This document shows positions 25,981-34,915 of a DNA stretch of 64,000 nucleotides, piece by piece. A program made the position numbers and the translations under genes. Source of the DNA: Planctomycetaceae bacterium (GTDB taxonomy: Bacteria > Planctomycetota > Planctomycetia > Pirellulales > Pirellulaceae); the NCBI GenBank assembly GCA_024642205.1, contig JAHEBQ010000011.1, positions 62,001-126,000 of the forward strand, given 5' to 3'. Numbering within the stretch: the first letter of the stretch is position 1; every line of letters begins with the position of its first letter. Below the pieces are notes generated by a model, which was not told the DNA's origin, did not search any database, and saw only the letters and a program-made list of their open reading frames with translations.

Positions 25981-26196
25981 ATGGACGAACAAGACGACGA
26001 CACCGTAGCTTGCCCGCATTGCGGAGAAGACATATTCGATGATGCCGATCAATGCCCCTATTGTCAGCAATACATTTCTGCTGCGGACTTCAAAAGGGAA
26101 ATCCCGACATGGGTTGTCGTGCTGATTGTCCTGACCATCGCGTCGTTCTTGCTGCCAACCTTGCTGACGGCGCTGCGAAGCATCTTTGGCCAATGA
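25981..26196 (+). CDS. Small zinc-ribbon membrane protein
   Basis: A 71-residue protein with a clean zinc ribbon (CPHCGEDIFDDADQCPYC, Cys-x2-Cys twice) and a single C-terminal membrane helix (VVVLIVLTIASFLLPTLL). Domain plan and good composition support a real gene despite its size. It is divergent from the L,D-transpeptidase gene with 92 bases between starts. Similar ribbon-plus-helix peptides are frequent in planctomycetes; function unknown. Confidence 0.8.
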   Translation: MDEQDDDTVACPHCGEDIFDDADQCPYCQQYISAADFKREIPTWVVVLIVLTIASFLLPTLLTALRSIFGQ

Positions 26197-26512
26197 TTTC
26201 AGAATCCGCGGAAAAATAGCAGAACCAGCGAATCGCTGCGATATCTTTCGCAGCTCCATCGATCGTCGAATCAATCCGATTGCTAGCAAGGCAAGTTTGG
26301 CGCTCCACGACCGGTTTCCGTGACGACAGCTCGATGTTGACCATTGTTCTGAACCCTAATAAAACGAACGCTCAGTCGCAGATTCGCGGTCGGAATCAGA
26401 ATGGACGCCAAGAAAGCTGCTGCCACCAGGAAGCACCAAGCTGGCGTGGGATGGGCCGCGTCGCGGGCGATCCCCCTCGGCACATTGGACGGGCGCTGGT
26501 CGGGAAAGCCAA

Positions 26513-27868
26513 TTAGCTTTTCGTCTGGTTTCGTTTCTCGCGAAGCGTCACCAGGCGCGTCCGCAGTTCGGATTCGAAACCTCGATCAACCGGCTCATAG
26601 TAGAACCTCTCGACGCCGAGATAGTCCTGGCTGGAAACACCATCTGGTTCATCGTGCGAATACAGGTAGCCGGCTCCGTGGCCCAGTTGACTTGCTGCTC
26701 GATAATGGCTGTCACGCAAGTGGCGAGGAACAGGGAGAATCCGGTTTTCACGAATATCCGACCGCGCAGCGCCAATTGCCACGGTAGCGGCATTGGATTT
26801 TGGGGCACACGCGAGATAGGTTACGGTTTGCGAAAGCGTCAGCTGGCATTCGGGTAGACCGATTTGCTCGCAGGCCTGCGAGCAAGCCACCGTAAGCGGT
26901 AGTGCGTTCGGGTCCGCGTTCCCGATGTCTTCACTGGCCAGAATGATCAGCCGTCGACAAAGGAATCGAACGTCTTCGCCTCCTTCGAGCATTCTGGCCA
27001 GCCAATACAGGCCTGCGTCGGGGTCGCTGCCGCGAATGCTCTTGATCAGCGCGCTGGTGCAATCGTAGTGTTCATCGCCCGTCGGGTCATATTGAACCGC
27101 ACGCTGGCCGACAGCGATACGCATTATCGGATTCGTAATCAGAATCGGTGGTCCCTGCCGTCCGCCCGAATCACTGATCCGATCCGCACCGCCAGATGCG
27201 ATGACCGCCGTTTCGAGGACCGAAAGCGCCTTGCGCGCATCTCCGTCACAGATTCCTGCCAGGTAGTTCATGGCATCATCGTCAATCCGGATCTCCAGAT
27301 GACCCAGTCCGCGTTCGGTGTCCTGGAGCGCGCGAATGATCAATTGCTCGATTTCGTCGTCTGACAACGGCTCAAACTGAAAGACCTGGCTGCGACTGAC
27401 CAATGCACCGTTGACCGCAAAAAACGGATTGGACGTTGTGGCGCCGATCAGCGTGACAACCCCGTCTTCGACGTCAGCCAGCATCGCGTCCTGTTGGGCC
27501 TTGTTGAACCGGTGGATCTCGTCAATGAACAGCAAGGTTCCGCGACCACCGGAAGCCAGATTGTCGCGGGCTCGTTGGAGCACTTCGCGAAGATCCTTGA
27601 CTCCGTGCATGATTGCACTCAATTGCTCAAATGCGCGCTCGGTTTCGCCGGCCAGGATCCTGGCCAGCGTCGTTTTTCCGGTTCCGGGTGGACCATAAAA
27701 GATAACCGAACCCAGCCGATCCGCATCGACCAGTTGTCGCAGCAATTTACCTTGCCCGAGAAAATGTTGCTGTCCTGAAAACTCTTCGAGACTTCGCGGC
27801 CGCATCCGCGCCGCCAGAGGCATTGCGGCGACAAAGTTGGCTTTTTCGGCTTTCTCAAACAGTGACAT
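26513..27868 (-). CDS. rarA: Replication-associated recombination protein A (MgsA/WRNIP1 family AAA+ ATPase)
   Basis: A 451-residue AAA+ clamp-loader-related ATPase acting at stalled replication forks. Walker A is GPPGTGKTT (59-67), Walker B is TLLFIDEIHRFNKAQQD, sensor 1 is GATTSNPFFAVNGALVSR; the C-terminal MgsA tetramerisation part contains YWLARMLEGGEDVRFLCRR, ASEDIGNADPNAL and PRHLRDSHYRAASQLGHG, all typical. ATG 27868 is chosen since MSLFEKAEKANFVAAMPLAARMRP is the family start and GGAAGG precedes it; a GTG 25 codons upstream is open but unlikely. The gene stands alone, unlike the common rarA-tRNA or rarA-serS contexts. Confidence 0.95.
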   Translation of the reverse strand: MSLFEKAEKANFVAAMPLAARMRPRSLEEFSGQQHFLGQGKLLRQLVDADRLGSVIFYGPPGTGKTTLARILAGETERAFEQLSAIMHGVKDLREVLQRARDNLASGGRGTLLFIDEIHRFNKAQQDAMLADVEDGVVTLIGATTSNPFFAVNGALVSRSQVFQFEPLSDDEIEQLIIRALQDTERGLGHLEIRIDDDAMNYLAGICDGDARKALSVLETAVIASGGADRISDSGGRQGPPILITNPIMRIAVGQRAVQYDPTGDEHYDCTSALIKSIRGSDPDAGLYWLARMLEGGEDVRFLCRRLIILASEDIGNADPNALPLTVACSQACEQIGLPECQLTLSQTVTYLACAPKSNAATVAIGAARSDIRENRILPVPRHLRDSHYRAASQLGHGAGYLYSHDEPDGVSSQDYLGVERFYYEPVDRGFESELRTRLVTLREKRNQTKS

Positions 27869-28279
27869 GACGTTGGCCTTCCGTTGTCGATACGTGGTTG
27901 GAACAGGGTAGTATCGCAGTTGGAATGCTTCCGAGAAAGACACTCATGCCAAATGCCGGACAGGCCTTTGCCGGTGAGATGCATCCAACCAAACGTCCGT
28001 GATTCGGCGCTGGCATGCAATATTCCAGTTACCGGGGAACCGGACCTGTGCACGGATCCCGAACCCATCAAGTATCTCCAGGATAGACCCAGCCCTCTAC
28101 CGCCGTCGTTGCCACGTTAATCTTCCTCAGCCAGATTCGTGGCCGGTGGTGGGGGGCGACAAATCGGGTCATTGCAATCCGAGAACGGGCGGAACCCGAT
28201 GTGAATACGAAAATTTTCTGGAATCCAGGACTTCGGCCAAGATCAAGTTCTTCGAGCCTAATCAGTGACACGCCTGTTG
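27869..28279. other. Intergenic region after the oxidase block
   Basis: These 411 bases lie between the last oxidase gene and rarA, both on the minus strand. The only structure noticed is a widely spaced inverted repeat, ATCGGGT near 28162 and ACCCGAT near 28200, with no T-run. I see no coding frame or RNA gene. Confidence 0.45.
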
Positions 28280-28915
28280 CTATTGGGTCACGACAAATGT
28301 GATCAACATGCAAGCCCAGACAACGTCCAGGAAGTGCCAATAGCTGGCACAATGGTCCACGGCCCAGTGACGTTCATGGTCGTATCGATTTCGAAACGCC
28401 TGGTAAATGATAAATCCCAGAAAGACCATTCCCCCGAGCACATGCAGCGCGTGAATGAATGCAAGCGTAAACGACATCCCGTAGACTTTCATCGAGCCAT
28501 CGGGCTTGCTGAAATGCTGGCTCAAGAGATCGCTTAAGCCAAACATCTGGATCAACACAAACACGATGGCAGCAACCAGCGACAGGATCAGCCAACGGCG
28601 AAAATCGGTTTGTCGTTCCCGGTGAACCAGCCAGCAAGCCCGTTGCAGCAAGACGCTGACCAATACCAGAACCGCGGTGCTGATCCAAAAGGAAACGGGG
28701 AGCGTCAGCGGCTGGTAGACTTTGGGCCCCTGTGTCAAAAACGAGCCCGGAATTGCATCGGGGATCGGACTGAAGGCGTGACTGCGAATGACCAGATAAG
28801 TGATCAGACTGGCAACAAAAAACGTCCCCAGCGACGCGAGGAACAGGTAAAAGACCATTTTGGCCTGATACAAGTCAGGGCGAGCCGAAACCAGGTTGAT
28901 GGATTGCTTGAGCAT
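28280..28915 (-). CDS. Heme-copper oxidase subunit III, second copy
   Basis: A 211-residue membrane protein with about five helices. It shows subunit III features: MVFYLFLASLGTFFVASLITYLVIRS at the N-terminus, and the final block MSFTLAFIHALHVLGGMVFLGFI with HWAVDHCASYWHFLDVVWACMLITFVV, whose conserved His and Trp-His-Phe-x-Asp-x-x-Trp pattern is diagnostic. It is the last gene of the act-cox run, 57 bases after cox4. A larger subunit III gene lies two places upstream, so this block encodes two. This one may act as an alternative or stabilising subunit. Confidence 0.88.
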   Translation of the reverse strand: MLKQSINLVSARPDLYQAKMVFYLFLASLGTFFVASLITYLVIRSHAFSPIPDAIPGSFLTQGPKVYQPLTLPVSFWISTAVLVLVSVLLQRACWLVHRERQTDFRRWLILSLVAAIVFVLIQMFGLSDLLSQHFSKPDGSMKVYGMSFTLAFIHALHVLGGMVFLGFIIYQAFRNRYDHERHWAVDHCASYWHFLDVVWACMLITFVVTQ

Positions 28916-28972
28916 CGCACCTAGGCCGAGTTGAATTGAATCAGTTCAGTGGCTTTCGAGAACCGCGCTCCA

Positions 28973-29347
28973 TCACTCAGCAATCTCGACGCCAGTCAAC
29001 TGCTGCACATCGAATGCTTCAATTGTATCCTGATAGTGACTCGTGTCCATCAACGTCATCCCGATGAACAGGCTGACGAATAACAGCGATGACAAAAATG
29101 CCAGGATGTTGAAGCCTTTGTCCCACCACATGTGCATGAAGAATGCGCACACCAGGAATGCTTTCATCGTCGCGAAGATCATTGCAATCGGGAATGCGAA
29201 TGCGCGCGGCATTCCCATCGGTGGTCCCAGCGCGGAAACCGCGACTGTCAGCAGGGTCAAAAATATCAGCGCAAAGAAAACCGCATACAACAACTTGGGA
29301 GATGCCGGATGGCAAAATGCCGGGAGATTTTCGGAATGGTCAGACAT
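28973..29347 (-). CDS. Cytochrome c oxidase subunit IV family protein
   Basis: A 124-residue protein with three membrane helices: LLYAVFFALIFLTLLTVAVSAL, AFAFPIAMIFATMKAFLVCAFFMHMWW and ILAFLSSLLFVSLFIGMTLM. The KAFLVCAFFMHMWWD motif marks the small COX4/CyoD-like subunit of bacterial caa3 and bo3 oxidases. The ATG at 29347 lies only 5 bases after the stop of the coxC gene, so the two are coupled; a TTG at 29356 would overlap that stop. Confidence 0.9.
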   Translation of the reverse strand: MSDHSENLPAFCHPASPKLLYAVFFALIFLTLLTVAVSALGPPMGMPRAFAFPIAMIFATMKAFLVCAFFMHMWWDKGFNILAFLSSLLFVSLFIGMTLMDTSHYQDTIEAFDVQQLTGVEIAE

Positions 29348-29352
29348 GACAC

Positions 29353-30483
29353 TCAATCAATCAAATAAAGCAATGGAAACAGGTAAATCCAGATCAAGTC
29401 GACAAGGTGCCAATACAATCCAACGTAGTCGACCGGGCCGAAGTAATCGCTTCGCCATTGGCCCAGCAATGATCGCCAGAGGATCCAGGACAATACGACA
29501 ATTCCGCCAATAATATGGATCGCGTGAAGGCCGGTCATGCAGTAGTAGATACTGAAAAAGATCCCGACATTACGACTCAGTTTTTCCGGATCGGGATGGT
29601 GGGCACTAAAGGCTTCTCCGCCGGCATGGGCATGCTCTTCATGGTGAGCCTGGCCATCGACGTGATCGGCGGCAGGGTGCGATTCTGCTGTTTTGTCGTG
29701 GTTTTCGTCGTGCGATGCATCTTCCCTGGTTTCCTGGGTCATTGCGTGAAGCATCAATGGTTGATCGGCAGTTTGAATGGATGCGTGACTCTCGTTCGCG
29801 CCGCCTTCTGCCACATCCATAAAAATCAGACCGACGCCGACACCGAGGAAATAACCGCCCACCATGATCGACAACCCGAGCATGAACTTGGAAAAGACAT
29901 TCTTTTCCATCAGTTTGCCCATCAGGCTGGCAACCAGGAATCCAACCAGTAACAGGGTGGGAATCACGCTGATGTAAACCAGGTAGTCGGAGACATGAAG
30001 CCACTTACCAACCGAAGTCACCGGGGCCGGATGCGTGTACGTCAGATTGAACGCACTTCGAACCAGGATGCCCATATCCCATTTGTGGCTGTATTCCACC
30101 GCTTTGACGCCTAAAAAGACCGCGGCACAAACCATCGTGATCAGGACATAAACAGCACAGTTTTTGTTTTTGCCCAATTGTGCTGCACGCACGCCAAGGG
30201 CCATCGTGAGGCTGCTAAACAACAGCACAATTGTGTTGAGACCACCGAGGTATTTGTTCAGGAACACATGGGCCTGCTCAAATATCTCCGGATGATTACT
30301 CCGGTACAGCGTGTAGGCAACGAACAGTCCGCCGAAAAACAGGATTTCCGTGACCAGGAATAACCAGATCCCCAGCTTTCCTGAGTCGAACTGCTGTTCG
30401 GGGCCGTCAAAGTGATGAGCAATAAACTCACCATGATCGTGATGGTGGTCATCGTGAATTTCGTGTGTATCGGCAACGGCCAT
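29353..30483 (-). CDS. coxC: Cytochrome c oxidase subunit III with His-rich N-terminus and insertion
   Basis: A 376-residue subunit III. The N-terminus is His/Asp-rich (THEIHDDHHHDHGEF), then GKLGIWLFLVTEILFFGGLFVAYTLYR opens the family fold. Near residues 240-295 a hydrophilic insertion contains about a dozen His (ASHDENHDK, QAHHEEHAHAGGE), after which the normal end follows (GIFFSIYYCMTGLHAIHIIGGI, VGLYWHLVDLIWIYLFPLLYLI). Subunit III stabilises the D proton path and oxygen entry in subunit I. The His clusters could bind copper or zinc on one membrane face, but that is a guess. It lies between coxA and cox4. Confidence 0.92.
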   Translation of the reverse strand: MAVADTHEIHDDHHHDHGEFIAHHFDGPEQQFDSGKLGIWLFLVTEILFFGGLFVAYTLYRSNHPEIFEQAHVFLNKYLGGLNTIVLLFSSLTMALGVRAAQLGKNKNCAVYVLITMVCAAVFLGVKAVEYSHKWDMGILVRSAFNLTYTHPAPVTSVGKWLHVSDYLVYISVIPTLLLVGFLVASLMGKLMEKNVFSKFMLGLSIMVGGYFLGVGVGLIFMDVAEGGANESHASIQTADQPLMLHAMTQETREDASHDENHDKTAESHPAADHVDGQAHHEEHAHAGGEAFSAHHPDPEKLSRNVGIFFSIYYCMTGLHAIHIIGGIVVLSWILWRSLLGQWRSDYFGPVDYVGLYWHLVDLIWIYLFPLLYLID

Positions 30484-30587
30484 TTCCGGCTCCGAAGTCT
30501 TCGGCTAATAAAGTTGATTTGTAAAAAACTCAGCATTCGTCATCCCCGGGAGACCGAACCTCCCGGTTTTGAACTCAGCGTGCGAGA

Positions 30588-32309
30588 TCAGTGATGAACC
30601 GGTTCAGTCCGCGGGGGAACTTTTGTCGGGTCGGCAAACTCTCGCGAAATATAGGTATCCAGTTCGTCATCGTAAACCTGCGAGTCAAAATCGTAGGGAT
30701 CGTTCAGAACAGGTGAGTGAACAAAGTTGTGAAAATCCGGTGGCGAACTGGACTGCCATTCGAGCGAAGCCGCGCGAAAAGGATTGCTGCCACATCGAGG
30801 TCCTTTGAACGCGGCGTACACCAGGACGATGAACGAAATCAGAATCCCGATACCCAGTACAAAAGCACCGATCGTTGAAAGTTGATGGAAAGGCAAAAAT
30901 TCGGGATCGTAGGAGGCATAACGTCTTGGCATGCCTCGTGAACCCATCACGAACTGGGGGAAAAACGTCAGGTTGAATCCCGAAAAAACGAGGAAACAGC
31001 CCACGCGGCCCAGCAGGTCGTTGTACATGCGTCCGAAAAACTTGGGCCACCAGTGGAACAATCCACCCAACAAAGCGGTCAGCGTTCCACCGACCATCAC
31101 AAAGTGAAAGTGGGCGACCACGAAATACGTATCGTGCAAGTGGATGTCGGTCGACAACGCACCCAGAAACAGACCGGTCAATCCTCCAATGCCGAACAGA
31201 AAGATAAACGATAACGCGTAACACATGGGTGTGTTCAGCAGAATCGATCCCTTGTACAGCGTCGCCAACCAGTTGAACACTTTCACTGCCGAGGGAATCG
31301 CAACGGTGAACGTGATGGCGCTAAAGATCAACGTAACAACTTGCGACTGGCCGCTGGTGAACATATGGTGTCCCCAAACGAGGAAACCAAGCAACGCGAT
31401 GGCGACACTGGAAAAAGCGATAAACGAATAACCGAAAATTCGCTTTTGGCTGTAAACCGAAATCAGCTCACTGATCACACCCATCGCGGGCAGAATCATG
31501 ATGTAAACCGCCGGGTGCGAATAAAACCAGAAAAAGTGCTGAAACAATACCGGGTCGCCGCCGTACTTCGCGTCGAAAATTCCGATGTGCATCGTTTTCT
31601 CGGCGATCAGCATCAATAAGGTAATACCCAGGACCGGTGTTGCCAGAACCTGGATGATTGCGGTGGCGTAAAGCGACCAGAGGAACAACGGCAGCTTGAA
31701 CCACCCCTGCCCTTTGAGCCGCATCGTGTTCACCGTGACCAGAAAGTTCAAACCCGTGAAAATCGAACTGAACCCCAGGACGAAGGCACCAAACGTGGCG
31801 TAAATCACGCCCGTGTTGGTGTCGATACTGTAGGGAGTGTAAAACGTCCAGCCAGTGTCCAGACCGCGTCCGGAAAGAATGGCCAGCAACAGACAGCCGG
31901 TACCGATAATCCACAAGTAAAAACTCGCGAGATTCAGCCGCGGGAATGCCACGTCTTTGGCCCCCAGCATCATTGGCAGTACGAGATTGCCGAGTGCCGC
32001 CGGAATACTCGGAATGATAAACGAGAAAACCATGACGGCACCGTGCAAAGTGAACATCTGGTTGTACATGTCATCGGAGAGCATCTTGCTGTCGAATTTG
32101 AACAGATGCGAGCGAAGTACCAGCGCAAAGATCCCGGCCAGGAACAGGGCGATCGTGACTCCGATCAGGTACATGATCCCGATTCGCTTGTGGTCAAGCG
32201 TGAAGGCCCATGACTTCCAACCCTTCGTGCAATTCAGGAAGTGAATCTCGGGAGTGCCGAATAGCTTTTGTCGTGTTACTGCGTCAACCATGGTTTCAAC
32301 CCTGTTCAT
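30588..32309 (-). CDS. coxA: Cytochrome c oxidase subunit I, A2-type
   Basis: A 573-residue catalytic subunit with 12 or more helices that reduces oxygen at heme a3-CuB and pumps protons. Ligands seen: His89 ([10 protein letters not shown]) for the low-spin heme, CuB ligands His265 and His314/315 (VWGHHMF), and the heme histidines in [14 protein letters not shown]. At the helix VI site the motif is WFYSHPAVY, not GHPEVY: the glutamate is replaced by the Tyr-Ser pair that defines A2-type oxidases such as Rhodothermus and Thermus caa3. The Tyr cross-linked to CuB is Tyr269. It is downstream of coxB in the act-cox block. Confidence 0.96.
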   Translation of the reverse strand: MNRVETMVDAVTRQKLFGTPEIHFLNCTKGWKSWAFTLDHKRIGIMYLIGVTIALFLAGIFALVLRSHLFKFDSKMLSDDMYNQMFTLHGAVMVFSFIIPSIPAALGNLVLPMMLGAKDVAFPRLNLASFYLWIIGTGCLLLAILSGRGLDTGWTFYTPYSIDTNTGVIYATFGAFVLGFSSIFTGLNFLVTVNTMRLKGQGWFKLPLFLWSLYATAIIQVLATPVLGITLLMLIAEKTMHIGIFDAKYGGDPVLFQHFFWFYSHPAVYIMILPAMGVISELISVYSQKRIFGYSFIAFSSVAIALLGFLVWGHHMFTSGQSQVVTLIFSAITFTVAIPSAVKVFNWLATLYKGSILLNTPMCYALSFIFLFGIGGLTGLFLGALSTDIHLHDTYFVVAHFHFVMVGGTLTALLGGLFHWWPKFFGRMYNDLLGRVGCFLVFSGFNLTFFPQFVMGSRGMPRRYASYDPEFLPFHQLSTIGAFVLGIGILISFIVLVYAAFKGPRCGSNPFRAASLEWQSSSPPDFHNFVHSPVLNDPYDFDSQVYDDELDTYISREFADPTKVPPRTEPVHH

Positions 32310-32371
32310 AAAAGCCGTTGGGCTTGTCGTGCTTGTCTTCTGTTGTTTTGCTCGCGAGCCACAGAACCCGA

Positions 32372-33460
32372 TTATTGGGCAGGACTTTCTTCTTTGAGCT
32401 TCTTCAAGTAGGCAATGATATCGTTTACGTCATTCTGATTCAAAATTCCCTTGAACGAATTCATTTTCGTCACCGGTCCGAAACCATCAACCACGTCTTT
32501 GGCGGGTTCCCAGATCGAGTCCAGGATGTATTGTTCATCGACTTTGACCGTTTGACCGGTCATCAGTTTTTCATCGATTCCCCAAATCAAGTTGAGCGCC
32601 GGTCCGGTCGCCTTTTCACCGTTGACTTTGTGGCAACCGGAACACTGAATCTGGTAGGTCCGCTTTCCGTTTTCCCAGGGCTGGTGATCGGCTTTGATCC
32701 ATTTCGTGTTGTTCTTGCGGTCGTCTACCGTGTCGTGAACTTCACACATCGTTTTCATTTTTGAGTGGCCCGTTCCGCAATACTCGTTGCACGACAACCG
32801 GTACTGACCAGATTGGGTCGGATTGACATAGGCATAGGTATAGCGACCGGGAACGACGTCCATTTTCTGTCGGAAGGCCGGGACGAAGAAACTGTGGAGC
32901 ACATCTTCGGATTGCAGGATCAGCTTGGCCGGTCTGTCTCGTACCAGGTGCAACTCGGCCGTCTGGTCACCATCAGGATAGGTGAAAATCCAGGCAAACT
33001 GTTTTGCCGTGACGTGGATCTCCTCGGCGTCCTCGCGGGGAATACGCATGTCAAAGTAACTTTCGGCACCCACGTAGAATATCCAAACCAACAGGATGCT
33101 GGGAAGGACCGACCAGAGAATCTCGATCGCGGTGTTGTGGGACGGACTGGGCTGTGGAGCGATCACATCCCCTTTCCGACGATACTTGATGCAAAAGTAG
33201 ATCATGACGCCGACGATCGCGACGAAGAACACCAGCGAAATCCAGAAGACCGCCATGTACAGGAAATCAACTTCCGCAGCAAACGACGAAGCCTGGGTGG
33301 GGAACCAGTATTCGGTCGAGAACGGGTTGGATGTTCCATCCCGCACCAGGGCCGAATCCGGGACCGTCGTCCCGTCGAGACTGATCGCCGCGGTACGTTT
33401 TCGCAGTTCTTCAAGGTTGTCGGTCGACTGAGCGAGCATCAAGGGTATTTGCCAGTTCAT
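32372..33460 (-). CDS. coxB: Cytochrome c oxidase subunit II with fused cytochrome c domain (caa3 type)
   Basis: A 362-residue protein. Two membrane helices ([22 protein letters not shown] and [20 protein letters not shown]) precede the cupredoxin domain, whose CuA ligands appear as [15 protein letters not shown] and [12 protein letters not shown] (two Cys, His, Met, Glu carbonyl). The C-terminal cytochrome c domain has [18 protein letters not shown] and a distal Met in TKMNSF. The fusion makes this a caa3 oxidase, able to take electrons directly from the Act complex. The gene is 67 bases after sco and 62 before coxA. Confidence 0.96.
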   Translation of the reverse strand: MNWQIPLMLAQSTDNLEELRKRTAAISLDGTTVPDSALVRDGTSNPFSTEYWFPTQASSFAAEVDFLYMAVFWISLVFFVAIVGVMIYFCIKYRRKGDVIAPQPSPSHNTAIEILWSVLPSILLVWIFYVGAESYFDMRIPREDAEEIHVTAKQFAWIFTYPDGDQTAELHLVRDRPAKLILQSEDVLHSFFVPAFRQKMDVVPGRYTYAYVNPTQSGQYRLSCNEYCGTGHSKMKTMCEVHDTVDDRKNNTKWIKADHQPWENGKRTYQIQCSGCHKVNGEKATGPALNLIWGIDEKLMTGQTVKVDEQYILDSIWEPAKDVVDGFGPVTKMNSFKGILNQNDVNDIIAYLKKLKEESPAQ

Positions 33461-33527
33461 CGTATTTGCGTATCTAAATTAACAGGGGTTTGATCAAAGG
33501 GATCGTGTTCGGTGGGTAAAAGTCTTT

Positions 33528-34487
33528 TCAAGTTGAGCTCGCCGAAGTGCCGGGCAACGGCATTCCCGATTTCGATTGGTCGTCGAGCTTGAACCCGCGC
33601 CGGAAAAACCAATACGGGATCAGCGTGAACAACAACAGGAACACTGTCAGCGCCCCGCCGATTTTCATGATCGCCATGGCCTGAAACGTATACTTGCCGG
33701 TCGACTCGTTGAAAGTGAAACAACCCAGGCCGTAGCTGAGAATGTTGATCGGAGAGCCAATCTTGCCTGCCGCTGTCTCGATCAAAGCCTTCTCAATCGT
33801 GTCGGGATCATAGTCCAGCCCGTGAATGTACCGCACAATTTTCCCTTGCGGGGAAATCAGGATAAAGACCGGCGGATGAGAGTAGAGTTTTTGTTCGCGG
33901 ACGTACTTGTACCGGAAACCGCAGATGTCTGCAATCAACTGAATGTCTTTTTCCTTACCCGTCAGGAAATGCCAACCGTCTTCGGAGCCTTTGCGGTCGT
34001 ACTTGCTGTAGCGCTCGACATATTTCTCTTTCGTCTGGCGGGCCCGCGATGTCTGCTCGTTGGGGTCGATGCTGATCGAAACAACCTGGAAATCTTTGTC
34101 AACCTTGAATTTGATATCACGCAACGTGTCGGTCATGTTCTCCAACTGAACACTGCATAGCTTCGGGCAGTTCGAATAGTTGAAGGACAGCAGGACGGGA
34201 CGTTTGCCATCAAAGTAATCGCCGATTTTGACGAATCGATTCTGCTCATCATGAAACGGAATATCCATGACCAGGAATTCCCCGGTCTGGGAATCGACCC
34301 CGATGCCCTTGGCGACTTCCGGCTTTTCATTCAGTCGGTAGGGGTCAGAGCTGGCGACGGGTTCCGAGCGACTGGCTTTGTCTGCTGTCTCGTCCTGAAC
34401 GACACCGGGCGCACCGAAACTCCGTCCCGTGATCGCGAAAAATGCCATCAGGGTCAGCAGGGTTCGAATTGGTACGCACAAATTCAT
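33528..34487 (-). CDS. SCO1/SenC family copper chaperone for CuA
   Basis: A 319-residue protein with a signal or anchor segment (IRTLLTLMAFFAITGRSFGA), a thioredoxin-like SCO domain and a C-terminal membrane helix (IMKIGGALTVFLLLFTLIPYWFF). The copper motif is NYSNCPKLCSVQ (CxxxC), with the partner His in KLYSHPPVFILISPQGKIVRYIHG. SCO proteins load copper into the CuA site of subunit II, which fits the next gene, coxB. The start at 34487 is preferred, because the 27 residues upstream lack family character. The extra C-terminal membrane anchor is longer than in many SCO proteins. Confidence 0.92.
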   Translation of the reverse strand: MNLCVPIRTLLTLMAFFAITGRSFGAPGVVQDETADKASRSEPVASSDPYRLNEKPEVAKGIGVDSQTGEFLVMDIPFHDEQNRFVKIGDYFDGKRPVLLSFNYSNCPKLCSVQLENMTDTLRDIKFKVDKDFQVVSISIDPNEQTSRARQTKEKYVERYSKYDRKGSEDGWHFLTGKEKDIQLIADICGFRYKYVREQKLYSHPPVFILISPQGKIVRYIHGLDYDPDTIEKALIETAAGKIGSPINILSYGLGCFTFNESTGKYTFQAMAIMKIGGALTVFLLLFTLIPYWFFRRGFKLDDQSKSGMPLPGTSASST

Positions 34488-34545
34488 TGGTTGGTGGATT
34501 CTTTCATAGACCTGAGAGCCCCAGGTTCGGACCGGCTCAGCCAGG

Positions 34546-34848
34546 CTATTTTCCGTAGCTGGCAACAACTTGTTTCATTGCATCATTGATGGGCACTTTG
34601 GCAGCCATGAGTTCTGCCTTCTGAGTATCGATTTGAACCACCGCCGGCATGTTTTCAACTTCGGCGGACCGCCTTTTCAAATAACTGTTCTGCCAGTGGT
34701 AACATAACCCCTGCACAAACATGATTGTTAACAATGTCACCAATGCGCTAATGGCTCCCACCAGTACAATCACCGGTGTATTGACATCGTCGTAGCTTGG
34801 GGCCACATGTCCGCCGTGTTGGCTGCCGGTGTTTTCTGAGTCATTCAT
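34546..34848 (-). CDS. Small single-helix membrane protein of the act-cox block
   Basis: A 100-residue protein: a hydrophilic N-terminus, one membrane helix (TPVIVLVGAISALVTLLTIMFVQGL), then a soluble tail (RSAEVENMPAVVQIDTQKAELMAAKVPINDAMKQVVASYGK). I recognise no named family. Position between actF and sco, with short gaps of 67 and 58 bases, suggests an accessory or assembly subunit of the Act complex or oxidase. Composition is normal for a membrane protein, and the helix plus conserved spacing support it as real. Confidence 0.82.
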   Translation of the reverse strand: MNDSENTGSQHGGHVAPSYDDVNTPVIVLVGAISALVTLLTIMFVQGLCYHWQNSYLKRRSAEVENMPAVVQIDTQKAELMAAKVPINDAMKQVVASYGK

Positions 34849-34915
34849 CTCGTTCTTCTTGTTTCGTTTGTCTTTGTTTTCAAAGGTGTTTTCAGGATCG
34901 TGTTCCGGTCTGCCG

